From Spirochaetales bacterium (GTDB lineage Bacteria > Spirochaetota > Spirochaetia > SZUA-6 > RPPD01), in assembly GCA_016929065.1 (NCBI GenBank), contig JAFGJO010000054.1, forward strand, positions 62,001 through 126,000: 64,000 bases of DNA, read 5' to 3'. The position numbers and the translations under genes are program-made. The notes below the pieces were generated by a model. The model worked only from the letters and a program-made list of their open reading frames with translations. It did not search any database and was not told where the DNA came from. Of the stretch, positions 7,703 to 16,366 are shown piece after piece (position 1 is the stretch's first letter; the number at the start of each line of letters is the position of its first letter).

Positions 7703-9787
7703 CTATTTATCGCTTTTCTTTGATTGTTCATATTTTTTGATGAGCTCTTCCTGAATACTCATCGGCACACGGCCATACTTGTGAAATTCCATGGTGTATT
7801 CGGCCTTTCCCTGCGAGATGGACCGCAATATCGTTGAATACCCGAACATTTCACTTAAGGGGACATCGGCTTCAACTTTTGAAAAGCTGACATCTTCGGT
7901 CGTACTCACGATGATACCGCGCCGCTGGTTGATGCTGGAGAATACATTTCCCTGAAACTCATTGGGACACTCAACCACAACCTTCATAATCGGCTCAAGC
8001 ACTTCCGGTTTTGCTTTTCTATAGGCCTCCTTGAATGCACCAACAGCCGCGGACTGGAACGCGATATCGGATGAATCGACAGCGTGTGAATTCCCGTCAA
8101 TGATGGTCACTGAAGTATTGACGACAGGAAACCCTATCAGCTGGCCTTTCGCCAGGCACTTTTTAAACCCTTTATCACAGGAGGGGATATATTCTCTGGG
8201 AATTGATCCGCCTTTTATTTCATCATGAAATGTATAATCTTCTTCTGTATTTGGTTCGATAAAACCGGCAACACGTCCGTATTGTCCTGAACCGCCAGTC
8301 TGTTTTTTGTGTGTATAATCAAAATCCGCACGCTGGGTGATTGCCTCGCGATAGGCTACTTGCGGTGCACCTGTATCTATTTCGACGCTGTATTCGCGGC
8401 GCATGCGTTCAATATAAATATCCAGATGCAGTTCACCCATTCCACGGATGATGGTTTCGTTTGATTCGGGGTCAACATAGGTCTGGAATGTCGGATCTTC
8501 TTTTGAAAAACGGTTGAGCGCTTTCCCCATGTTGTCTTCGGATTTTTTGTCTTTCGGCTTGATTGCCAGGGAAATAACCGGTTCCGGAACAAACATCGAG
8601 CTCATTGCATAATTCAGGCCACCGCCGGTAAAAGTATCACCGGAGTGACAGTCCACACCAAACAAGGCGACAATATCGCCTGATTCTGCAGAAGTAATAT
8701 CTTCCATGTTATCGGCATGCATACGGACAAGACGGCCGACTCGAATTCTGCGCTTGTTGCGTGTATTGGTAATTTCTGTACCCTTTTCGATTTTCCCCTG
8801 ATAAATTCTGATATAGGTGAGCTGTCCATACTGGCCATCTTCGAGTTTGAACGCGAGTACAATTGGCGGAAGTGTATTGTCCGCTTTCACTTCGATGGGT
8901 TCCTCATTATGATCAAGGTCAAGCGCAATATTTTTTACTTCATGGGGAGCAGGCAGGTAATGCAGCACTGAGTCAATAAGCGGCTGGACACCAATATTTT
9001 TATAGGCAGAACCCATGAACACCGGAACCAGCTGAAGTGCAAGCGTTCCCTTCCGGACTGCATCCATAATCTGTTTTTCGGTAACTGTTCCTTCAAGGTA
9101 GCTTTCTGCCAGTTCATCACTGAACATTGACGCCGCATCGAGAAGTTCCTCGCGCCGTTTGTGCGCCTCATCGGCAAGGTTTGCGGGAATATCTTTGATT
9201 TTCATTTCACCGGCATTCGCGCTGTCAAAATAGATGGCCTTCATTGCAACGAGGTCAACCACGCCTTCCATTTTATCTTCCAGACCAATGGGGATCTGCA
9301 TGAGAATGGAATTGAGGCCCAGTTTTTCCCGCAGCTGCCGGGAAACCTTGTATGGATCGGAACCGACACGGTCGCATTTGTTGACAAACGCAAGCCGGGG
9401 GACATTGTAGCGTTTCAGCTGCCGGTCAACAGTAATCGACTGCGACTGCACTCCGCCGACTGCACAGAGCACCAGGATTGCACCATCAAGCACACGGAGC
9501 GCACGCTCCACTTCAATGGTAAAGTCCACGTGGCCGGGAGTATCGATAATATTAATAGACGTATCTTTCCAGGTGACATTTGTGGATGCAGACGCGATGG
9601 TAATACCGCGTTCCCGTTCCAGGTCCATAGAATCCATTGTGGCACCCACTCCGTCTTTTCCCTTAACTTCGTGGATTGCATGGATTTTCTGACAATAAAA
9701 CAAAATGCGCTCGGTAAGCGTCGTTTTGCCGGAATCGATATGCGCGCTGATTCCAATATTGCGCATCTTGGAGATGTTGACACTCAT
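7703..9787 (-). CDS. fusA: Elongation factor G, mitochondrial/spirochaete (spdEFG1) type
   Basis: Ribosomal translocase GTPase of 694 residues. ATG at 9787 gives the standard N-terminus; the frame is open upstream but without similarity. G motifs: [15 protein letters not shown] (P-loop with Asp-Ser, as in mitochondrial EF-G1, rather than the His-Gly of canonical EF-G), DTPGHVDF, and NKCDRVGS. The stretch [16 protein letters not shown] and [11 protein letters not shown] closely follow the mitochondrial EF-G1 pattern. Domains II-V are complete, with the domain IV motif GGSGQYGRV. The gene stands apart from the str operon, which carries only rpsL, rpsG and tuf in this window. A P-loop ATPase gene follows. 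Confidence 0.95.
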   Translation of the reverse strand: MSVNISKMRNIGISAHIDSGKTTLTERILFYCQKIHAIHEVKGKDGVGATMDSMDLERERGITIASASTNVTWKDTSINIIDTPGHVDFTIEVERALRVLDGAILVLCAVGGVQSQSITVDRQLKRYNVPRLAFVNKCDRVGSDPYKVSRQLREKLGLNSILMQIPIGLEDKMEGVVDLVAMKAIYFDSANAGEMKIKDIPANLADEAHKRREELLDAASMFSDELAESYLEGTVTEKQIMDAVRKGTLALQLVPVFMGSAYKNIGVQPLIDSVLHYLPAPHEVKNIALDLDHNEEPIEVKADNTLPPIVLAFKLEDGQYGQLTYIRIYQGKIEKGTEITNTRNKRRIRVGRLVRMHADNMEDITSAESGDIVALFGVDCHSGDTFTGGGLNYAMSSMFVPEPVISLAIKPKDKKSEDNMGKALNRFSKEDPTFQTYVDPESNETIIRGMGELHLDIYIERMRREYSVEIDTGAPQVAYREAITQRADFDYTHKKQTGGSGQYGRVAGFIEPNTEEDYTFHDEIKGGSIPREYIPSCDKGFKKCLAKGQLIGFPVVNTSVTIIDGNSHAVDSSDIAFQSAAVGAFKEAYRKAKPEVLEPIMKVVVECPNEFQGNVFSSINQRRGIIVSTTEDVSFSKVEADVPLSEMFGYSTILRSISQGKAEYTMEFHKYGRVPMSIQEELIKKYEQSKKSDK

Positions 9788-10002
9788 GCGTTTTCTTTTT
9801 CCCTTTTCGTAAAAAATATGCGGCTTACAATCAGAAAGGCCATTGCCCTTCGTATAGTAATCGCCCGAAATTGCCGCTAAAACCAAAAAGCAGCTTTTTT
9901 TTGAAGACAAACACAGCTGTTTCCTGTATAAAACAATTGCTGCAGTTGATATTTGTACATTCTGTTTGCGAAGCCATAATATAATGAAATAAATTCCGAA
10001 CG

Positions 10003-10380
10003 TCAAGCGTGAAATAATGTGGCTTTTTCCAGATTCTCCTTTACCCGGTACTTCACGATGTCTGTTATCAACGCCTCCGGGAGCGGCTCATCTAACGGAA
10101 ACTGTATTGCTCCTTTTGAATATTTGTATTTCTGTAATTTTTCCTCAAATGCCGTAATCCCGCTCGGAGAAGGATAAAAACCGATGTGGCCGTCATATCC
10201 CGCGAAATGCACAAGATTTCCATACAAATAATAGGTGGGCATTTTATAGGAGATTTTCTCTTCCGCATCCGGCGCTGCTGCCCGGATGATCTTGCGGATT
10301 GCGGCAAGCTGCTCTTTTATTGTATCAGTAAAACCGGCTATGTAATTATCAATCAGTTTTCCATCAGAATTTTCTCTCAT
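10003..10380 (-). CDS. DUF1801/YdhG-like protein
   Basis: Protein of 125 residues matching the DUF1801 (YdhG/frataxin-like-fold) pattern: [20 protein letters not shown], then [20 protein letters not shown] and [13 protein letters not shown] at 10380 has GGGAGGTGG immediately upstream, so the longer upstream frame is not used. Some relatives are described as iron chaperones, but the role here is not established. It ends 215 bases before the EF-G start and may be transcribed separately. Confidence 0.85.
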   Translation of the reverse strand: MRENSDGKLIDNYIAGFTDTIKEQLAAIRKIIRAAAPDAEEKISYKMPTYYLYGNLVHFAGYDGHIGFYPSPSGITAFEEKLQKYKYSKGAIQFPLDEPLPEALITDIVKYRVKENLEKATLFHA

Positions 10381-10452
10381 ACCACCTCCCTGAAACACAG
10401 GATAGAAGGTACTGTGCAGGCCTTGTATGAACCGGCTGTTCCCGCCACACAA

Positions 10453-10495
10453 TTGGAAAAGAAGGCTCGCCAGTGCCGGCTGCCTCCTTTTCCAA
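10453..10495. repeat. Inverted repeat upstream of the DUF1801 gene
   Basis: Arms of 14 bases (10453-10466 and 10482-10495) pair with one mismatch, and the GC-rich loop has some inner pairing. No T-run follows on either strand, so it is not a standard terminator. It lies between the metallo-beta-lactamase-fold remnant and the DUF1801 gene. Confidence 0.5.
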
Positions 10496-10521
10496 CATTT
10501 CCCTGTTCCTCTTTTATAGTG

Positions 10522-10836
10522 CTACTGTAAATCCCGTACCCGCAAATCCACATCCATACTGTCAAGCAGAGTTTCAAGCTCTTTCACATTTGTATCGCCA
10601 TAGTGATACGGATAGACGATTTTTGGCTTAACCATCTTCACCGCATTCGCCACCTGAGCCGGGGTCATGGTGTACGGCTGGTTCATGGGCAGAAAGGCGA
10701 TATCAATATTCTCCAGATTTGCCATTTCCGGCATATCCTCAATGGTTTTATCCTCACCCGATCCCAGTGCAAATCCCTGTGCTGCCGTCAGGCATAATCC
10801 CGCGCAGAAACATCCAATTAATAATATTTTTCGCAT
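10522..10836 (-). CDS. Internally deleted metallo-beta-lactamase-fold exported protein
   Basis: Encodes 104 residues: a signal peptide (1-23, ending AQGFA) joined directly to what looks like the last third of a UlaG-like MBL-fold hydrolase (IDIAFLPMNQPYTMTP, then KPKIVYPYHYGDT). The family's HxHxDH metal site and roughly 130-150 residues that should lie between are missing; no stop or frameshift marks the junction. ATG at 10836 has GGAGG upstream, so it may still be expressed. Catalytic activity is unlikely. An alternative is a purpose-made truncated protein. Confidence 0.65.
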   Translation of the reverse strand: MRKILLIGCFCAGLCLTAAQGFALGSGEDKTIEDMPEMANLENIDIAFLPMNQPYTMTPAQVANAVKMVKPKIVYPYHYGDTNVKELETLLDSMDVDLRVRDLQ

Positions 10837-11000
10837 GGCACGCCTCCATTTTATATCTGCAGTAATGTAATTAAATATACTGAGTTTGACCGCAAAGCGT
10901 CCATGAAGAGTAACGATTTTTAAAAATTCAAAGGGTAATAATTTGGTACAAGGTGCAGAGAAATGAGTGATCCTTTCCCTGAAGTTTCACATCATGCTTA

Positions 11001-12314
11001 CTATAATAATGTTGCCGCCAGTTCAGCCAGGTCACTCCGTTCTGATTTCTTCAGCGAGATATGCCCGTACACTTCCTGCCCCTTGAATGATTCTACCAGA
11101 AATGAGAGGCCGTTTGAGTTTGAATCCAGATACGGGCTGTCAATCTGATACGGATCACCGGTCAGGACAACCTTTGTCCCCTGTCCTGCACGGCTGACAA
11201 TTGTTTTGATTTCATGCGGCGAAAGGTTCTGCGCTTCATCGATGATGATAAACTGCGCAGGAAGAGATCTTCCCCGTATGTGCGACACAGCTTCAAGCTC
11301 GATGAAATTACTTTGAAACAGATGGTCAATTGTCTTCAGATTCGTTTTTTTATAAACACTTAAAATGTATTCCAGGTTGTCAAATAACGGCTGCATCCAA
11401 TGGGTGAGCTTTTCTGATTTTGCACCAGGCAGATATCCAATATCCTTCCCCACAGGAATCACCGGCCGTGATACCAGCATTCTTGAATATTTCTTTTCTT
11501 CAATCACCTTGCAGAGCCCGGCGGCGATTGCAAGAAGTGTTTTGCCCGTGCCGGCCTTCCCTACCAGTGTGACCAGCGAAATTGAATCATCAAGAAGTGC
11601 ATGAAGCGCCATGCGCTGCCGCTCATTCAGCGGATGTATGCCGCAGACTGAATCTTCCGACTCCCTGATGTATTCGATTATCTTTTTGGTTTTATTATAA
11701 CGTGCAATATCCGCACTTTCTTCCCTGTGAAAACAAATATATTCATTGGGAAGCAGAGAATCATTCCACTCAAGAAATCCCTGCGTTTTCAGCTGCACAA
11801 GGTTTTCCGCAGAAATATCGCCCTCCCGCACCCCCGGGTACAGGCTTGTAATATCGACCTTTTGCTTTTCGTAATCCACGGCTTTTATGCCCAAAGCAGT
11901 CGCCTTTACCCGTGCGTTGATATCCTTTGAAACAAAAAATACCCTCTGGCCGTCTTTTTGCAGTGAATATGCAGTCGCGAGAATACGGTTGTCAGGGTTT
12001 GCCAGATCCAGTTCCAGTTTGAACGGACCTTCTTTCCCCGCCGAGAGCACCACCCGAAGCAGGGAACCATTATCCATTTTTACCCCCTGCTGGAGATTGC
12101 CATGTTTGGCAAGTTCGGCAATCAGCCTGATCGCCTGCCGGGCATTTCTTCCCCGCTCATCATGATATGATTTCAGTTTGTCGAGTTCTTCAAGTACCAT
12201 CAGCGGAATAATCACCTCATTGTCGCGGAATGAGTCAATGCAGTCCGGTTTATGAATGAATACATTCGTATCGATGACAAATGATTTGATGGTGTCTTTG
12301 TGTTCTGTTTTCAC
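11001..12314 (-). CDS. PIN-PhoH fusion ATPase/ribonuclease (PhoH2 type)
   Basis: Protein of 437 residues with an N-terminal PIN nuclease domain (Asp15 in VIDTNVF, acidic Glu42/Glu43, further acidic residues) and a C-terminal PhoH ATPase with Walker A GKAGTGKTLL and Walker B IIIDEAQNL followed by LTGDPYQID. PhoH2 proteins are RNA-unwinding and RNA-cleaving enzymes; the residues needed are present. Start is a GTG at 12314 with AGGA upstream. It stands alone on this strand between non-related genes. Confidence 0.93.
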   Translation of the reverse strand: MKTEHKDTIKSFVIDTNVFIHKPDCIDSFRDNEVIIPLMVLEELDKLKSYHDERGRNARQAIRLIAELAKHGNLQQGVKMDNGSLLRVVLSAGKEGPFKLELDLANPDNRILATAYSLQKDGQRVFFVSKDINARVKATALGIKAVDYEKQKVDITSLYPGVREGDISAENLVQLKTQGFLEWNDSLLPNEYICFHREESADIARYNKTKKIIEYIRESEDSVCGIHPLNERQRMALHALLDDSISLVTLVGKAGTGKTLLAIAAGLCKVIEEKKYSRMLVSRPVIPVGKDIGYLPGAKSEKLTHWMQPLFDNLEYILSVYKKTNLKTIDHLFQSNFIELEAVSHIRGRSLPAQFIIIDEAQNLSPHEIKTIVSRAGQGTKVVLTGDPYQIDSPYLDSNSNGLSFLVESFKGQEVYGHISLKKSERSDLAELAATLL

Positions 12315-12371
12315 GTATTATTCCTGTTACTGTAATTTTTTTCCGGCAGTTTGCCTGTTTTTCGTTTTGTG

Positions 12372-12417
12372 TTTTTATTGATGATCAATAAAAAACTTTC
12401 TGTATCAGACATATCAA
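12372..12417 (-). promoter_or_regulatory. Palindrome overlapping a possible phoH-gene promoter
   Basis: A perfect 11-bp inverted repeat with a one-base centre (12372-12382 and 12384-12394) overlaps the -10 of a possible minus-strand promoter: TTGATA (12412-12417), 18 bp, TTTTAT (12388-12393). The geometry suits a dimeric repressor, though a terminator for the HAD gene upstream is not excluded. Confidence 0.35.
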
Positions 12418-12507
12418 GTGCATGCTGCATATACCCCAATTGTAGCCTGAACCATCGGGAATTTCAAGAAAATCACCCTGTTGGAAGAAACGGGAAAACT
12501 TTCCATT

Positions 12508-13176
12508 TTATGTACCTGCTTTTCCAAGTGAGGACAAAAAATCTACCAGTTCTTTTGCATTTCGGCAATGAACATCAGCAATTGAATCTTTTGGTTTTCG
12601 GCCGCACAGATGTGCAGTTCTCATCCCGGCCCGTGCAGCACCAAGGACATCATAGTGGTAATTGTTCCCGATATACAATATTTCAGAGGGGGGAAGCCCA
12701 ATGCGCCTGATCAGTTCCTGAAATGGTTCCCTGTTCGGTTTCAGATACCCGGTTTCCTCTGAAGAAAAGGCGTGGTCCCAGATGCCGTCAAGCCCAAGGT
12801 ATTCAAGTTTCGCTTCCACAGGCAGATCCGACATAAGTGCCAGAATATACCCGTTTTTCTTCACTTCCCTGAGTATTTCCCGAAGGCCGTGAAAGGGGCG
12901 TATTTTCCGAATCGATGCGACCCATCGCTTGTAGACTATTTTGTCTATAATTGCACGGGCGCGGTCAACCGGGATGTTTCTGCGCTTCGCGAAAAGCCGG
13001 GCCTGCGCGTCCTTGTAATTGTCAATGGGCCTGAGATGGCGAATTTCTTTCCTCACTTCTGAAAAATGATAAAGAAATAAAGGGTGACGGATTATTGTTC
13101 CAAGCGACGGGAAAATAAGCCGGTATTCCGGATACAGGGTCCCGTCCAGGTCAAAAGCCAATGCCCGTAATTTCAT
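12508..13176 (-). CDS. HAD-superfamily hydrolase
   Basis: Haloacid-dehalogenase-type phosphatase of 222 residues. Motif I is Asp9-x-Asp11 in FDLDGTLY, motif II is LMSDLP, a Lys-containing motif III lies in TGYLKPNREPF, and motif IV is IGNNYHYDVLGAARAG. It belongs to the group with a helical cap (about 15-90). ATG at 13176 is preferred to a TTG seven codons upstream because motif I then sits at the usual distance; no clear ribosome-binding site separates the two. Substrate unknown. Confidence 0.88.
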   Translation of the reverse strand: MKLRALAFDLDGTLYPEYRLIFPSLGTIIRHPLFLYHFSEVRKEIRHLRPIDNYKDAQARLFAKRRNIPVDRARAIIDKIVYKRWVASIRKIRPFHGLREILREVKKNGYILALMSDLPVEAKLEYLGLDGIWDHAFSSEETGYLKPNREPFQELIRRIGLPPSEILYIGNNYHYDVLGAARAGMRTAHLCGRKPKDSIADVHCRNAKELVDFLSSLGKAGT

Positions 13177-13313
13177 ATGTGCGCTGATCTGCTGCAATCC
13201 TTTCGTGGTGTCATTCTTCCAAAAGATAGTATAGTCGACCGTTTAAATCAAGCATACTGGACTGATTTTTAAGGAATATTTTTTTGTAAACAAAATTGAA
13301 ACTATCGGCAGGA

Positions 13314-14627
13314 CTATTTTGGCAGAACAAGACGAAATTCCATCGAAGTATCAACACTCACAAAATGTATGTATTCATCCCTGTACATTTCAATGATTGA
13401 TTCAATGGAAGTCGCTTGATGCTGATCAAACACCCCGATATGGAATTGCCCCTCCGTATCAAAAAAGGGAAAAAACATGGCAACATGATAATATTGAGCA
13501 TAGAGTGGATTTGCAGGATAGTACCCATTGATCGTTCCAAGGTACGCTTTGCCGGGATATTTTAATGCGAGAATATACAGAAGCATTCGAATATCATTGA
13601 CCGCAAATCCCTTGTCTTCAAGATACTCATACCGGCCAATGGCCCGCACATCCATCGCCTCATAATCAAGCGATGACAAATCCCAGCGGGCCTTTTCCAG
13701 TGTGACCGCCAGATTTCGCGTCCAGTCGAGCCCAAAATATGTGTCTTTTGTCTGCTCGAACCGCTTTGTCCAGCGGGTACCCCTTTTTTCGGGATGACCT
13801 GTTTTTAATTCAGGAATGGACGTATATGTGCCGGTCAAAGGATAGTAAAATCCGTCAACAAGCCATTTTGCAAAACCGGAACAGTTCAATCCGCCTGGTG
13901 TGCTTTGCAGATTGCCGTTTTCTATAAAAACAAATCTTCCGTTTTCATCAATCGCGCCGTCTTCTTTTTCAGGGACACCAGCTCTCATCGATTCAATCTG
14001 ATGGATGATTTTTTCAACAGTTCTATCCTGAGGCCTGCGGCCTTTGGAAAAAACAAGATCCCAATCCACGACGTTTTTTGAAACATCGACAACAAGCGAA
14101 AACGGCATGGTGACCAGAGTTTCGACGGGATGAGGGAGGAGTATCCCTTTCAGAAAAACGGTTCCAAACAGATACACATCCATTTTCGATGAATTCCCCC
14201 CCGATGGGGTGATGGAAAGATAGCTTGTTGGTTGTTCCGGTGTCACAACTTCGGGCCGCAGAACAACGAGAATATTGTCAAACTTGCCTGTCTGCCTGTC
14301 GCGCCGTATTATGTAGGTACCGCCCTGATTGGGCAAATACCCCTGTTCAGTTTCATTGATAAATACAAAAAATATTTTTCTTTCACTGATGATTGCCTTG
14401 AACTGAACACGCCGATCGCTCTCCCTGTAGGAAAACACAGCTTCCTGCTGGATGATCTCGGAGACCGGTTCAACAAGGGTGTTACTGAGCCCTTCCCGTA
14501 CAATATAATTTTCCTGAATGCCGTATTTTTCAAGAAGTATTTTTCCGCTGTCCATAGCTGCACACGGTGCACCTGTCAGGACAATAAAAAAAATAATAAT
14601 GCTGCATTTTATATTGATGATAGACAT
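13314..14627 (-). CDS. Secreted protein with possible NlpC/P60-like cysteine-peptidase domain
   Basis: Protein of 437 residues with a signal peptide (1-24, ending PCAA). The first ~200 residues are beta-rich with no recognised family. Cys249 in GGLNCSGFAKWLVDG resembles the catalytic Cys motif of NlpC/P60 peptidases (xCSGxxxx), and a later His in YYHVAMFFPF (about 388) could be the partner. The order Cys then His fits, but the spacing is long, so the assignment is tentative. ATG at 14627 has GGAG nine bases upstream. It begins 38 bases after merR and probably ends the ptsI-der-merR unit. Confidence 0.7.
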   Translation of the reverse strand: MSIINIKCSIIIFFIVLTGAPCAAMDSGKILLEKYGIQENYIVREGLSNTLVEPVSEIIQQEAVFSYRESDRRVQFKAIISERKIFFVFINETEQGYLPNQGGTYIIRRDRQTGKFDNILVVLRPEVVTPEQPTSYLSITPSGGNSSKMDVYLFGTVFLKGILLPHPVETLVTMPFSLVVDVSKNVVDWDLVFSKGRRPQDRTVEKIIHQIESMRAGVPEKEDGAIDENGRFVFIENGNLQSTPGGLNCSGFAKWLVDGFYYPLTGTYTSIPELKTGHPEKRGTRWTKRFEQTKDTYFGLDWTRNLAVTLEKARWDLSSLDYEAMDVRAIGRYEYLEDKGFAVNDIRMLLYILALKYPGKAYLGTINGYYPANPLYAQYYHVAMFFPFFDTEGQFHIGVFDQHQATSIESIIEMYRDEYIHFVSVDTSMEFRLVLPK

Positions 14628-14665
14628 TACCTGCAACTCCACACTCTTTACTCCTGCCTCGCAGC

Positions 14666-14992
14666 TTACTCCTGCTTTCTTTTATTATCGGTTATTTTTG
14701 TACGAAGTTTCAATATATCTCCGCGCAGTTCATGGATGACCGATTTTAAATCGGCATTTGGTGCAGAAAGTTCCTCCCATATTTTCTGTTTTGCACCCTC
14801 CATGGTGAACCGGCGGGTGTACAAGAGGTATTTGAGACGAAACAGCAGATGCACATCGCGTTCCGAGTACACCCGGCGCCCTGTTGCGCTTTTGGCTGGT
14901 TTTAAAAACGAAAATTCTTTTTCCCAATAACGCAGCACATGTGGTTTAAGCTGAAGGATATCACTGACTTCGCCGATTGTATATTTCTTCAC
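14666..14992 (-). CDS. MerR-family transcriptional regulator
   Basis: Protein of 108 residues with an N-terminal MerR winged helix: YTIGEVSDILQLKPHVLRYWEKEF, RRVYSERDVHLLFRLKYLL. After residue 75 there is only a short charged helix, so no effector domain is present. Such short MerR proteins occur near translation and envelope genes in many bacteria. It begins 33 bases after der. Targets unknown. Confidence 0.92.
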   Translation of the reverse strand: MKKYTIGEVSDILQLKPHVLRYWEKEFSFLKPAKSATGRRVYSERDVHLLFRLKYLLYTRRFTMEGAKQKIWEELSAPNADLKSVIHELRGDILKLRTKITDNKRKQE

Positions 14993-15025
14993 TGCTTTGT
15001 CTTCCTTCCCGTCAACATGGCCGTA

Positions 15026-16366
15026 TTATTGTTTATTCGACGGCCTTACTTCAATGTGGATGGGGACATGATGAAAATTAAAATCCTCACGCAGTCTGTT
15101 CACAAGATACTGAAGATATGACTGGGGAAATCCTTTTGTTGAATTGACAAAAACAACAAATTGAACTGGATGGATTCCGACCTGCGTCATATACTTTATT
15201 TTCACTTTTGATTTCTCGGGAATATGATAACGGCTCATCCATGTACTCAATGCCCGGTTTAATTCACTCGTTTCAACCCGTTTATGAAGTTCCTTGAAAA
15301 GCCTGTATGCTGTAGTAAAGATTTTTTCAATTCCATCGCCGTTTTTGGCAGAAATGGGAAAAAGGGGAATTGTTGCCGCATACGGAAACAGAAACTCGAT
15401 CCTGTCCTGCATTGCGCGAAACTGGTTGGGCAGCTGCCGGGTCAGATCCCATTTGTTCAGGCATATGATCAGCCCCCGTCCCTTTTTATCCACTTGATGG
15501 GCAATTTTTTTATCCTGCTCTGTGAATCCTTCGAGCGCATCAATCAGCAACACGACAATGTCGCTTTCGTCGATTGATTTTATCGCCCGGTTTACAGAAT
15601 AATACTCGATGGATTCCGTGACCTTCTTTTTCCGCCGGATCCCCGCGGTATCAAGAATTGTGTATCGGGTGTTTTTATAGACAATATTTCCCTCGATAAC
15701 ATCCCGTGTTGTACCCGGCACATCCGATACGATGGACCTGTTTTCCTCAAGCAATGTATTCAGCAGGGTAGACTTTCCTGTGTTCGGTTTTCCAAGAAAA
15801 GCGATGCGGATGCTCTCGGCATGGCTGCCCTCTTCATCATGTGTCTGCTCGCGGTTGCCGATCCTCGTGATAATCGCATTTTCCAGCAGATCAATATTTT
15901 TTCCGTGCTCAGCGGAGATTGCAATAACTTCCGGGAACCCAAGACTGTACATTTCAAAAACAAGTGCTTCACGTTTCTCGTTATCAACCTTGTTCACAAC
16001 GAGGATTATTTTCTTCTGGTATTTTCGTGCCCGCTCGATAAATGCTTCGTCCTCACCGGTTTGCTGTACCGCATCCAGCAGCAGCAAGGCAACATCAGCA
16101 GAGTCAAGTGCTTCCAGGCTTTTTTCCGAAATCACACGGGGAAGTTCTTCCTTGTCAAGCGTAAGCCCGCCGGTGTCCACGAGAACAATCGGTCTCCCCA
16201 TAATGGTGCATTCAGCCTCAACCGGATCCCGGGTGACACCGGGAGTGGGATCGGTAATTGCGCGCCGTTTTTTCGTGAGACGATTAAAAAGTGTCGATTT
16301 TCCAACATTCGGGCGGCCAAGAATGACGACTCTTGGAAGTTTGGTCTTAATTGAAGACCTTAGCAA
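15026..16366 (-). CDS. der: Ribosome-assembly GTPase Der (EngA)
   Basis: Double-GTPase ribosome-assembly factor (about 446 residues). First domain: GRPNVGKSTLFN, DTGGL, NKVD; second domain: GKPNTGKSTLLN, DTAGI, NKWD; a KH-like C-terminal domain follows (from about 350). A TTG at 16366 is the preferred start: GGAGG lies six bases upstream, inside the last codons of ptsI. ATG at 16393 is possible but would add nine residues not seen in the family. The gene overlaps ptsI by 20 bases, implying translational coupling. Confidence 0.94.
   Translation of the reverse strand: MLRSSIKTKLPRVVILGRPNVGKSTLFNRLTKKRRAITDPTPGVTRDPVEAECTIMGRPIVLVDTGGLTLDKEELPRVISEKSLEALDSADVALLLLDAVQQTGEDEAFIERARKYQKKIILVVNKVDNEKREALVFEMYSLGFPEVIAISAEHGKNIDLLENAIITRIGNREQTHDEEGSHAESIRIAFLGKPNTGKSTLLNTLLEENRSIVSDVPGTTRDVIEGNIVYKNTRYTILDTAGIRRKKKVTESIEYYSVNRAIKSIDESDIVVLLIDALEGFTEQDKKIAHQVDKKGRGLIICLNKWDLTRQLPNQFRAMQDRIEFLFPYAATIPLFPISAKNGDGIEKIFTTAYRLFKELHKRVETSELNRALSTWMSRYHIPEKSKVKIKYMTQVGIHPVQFVVFVNSTKGFPQSYLQYLVNRLREDFNFHHVPIHIEVRPSNKQ

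Noticed and set aside
9161-9880. 239-codon open frame antisense to EF-G
   Set aside because: Mirror frame of a conserved gene with no recognisable protein features.
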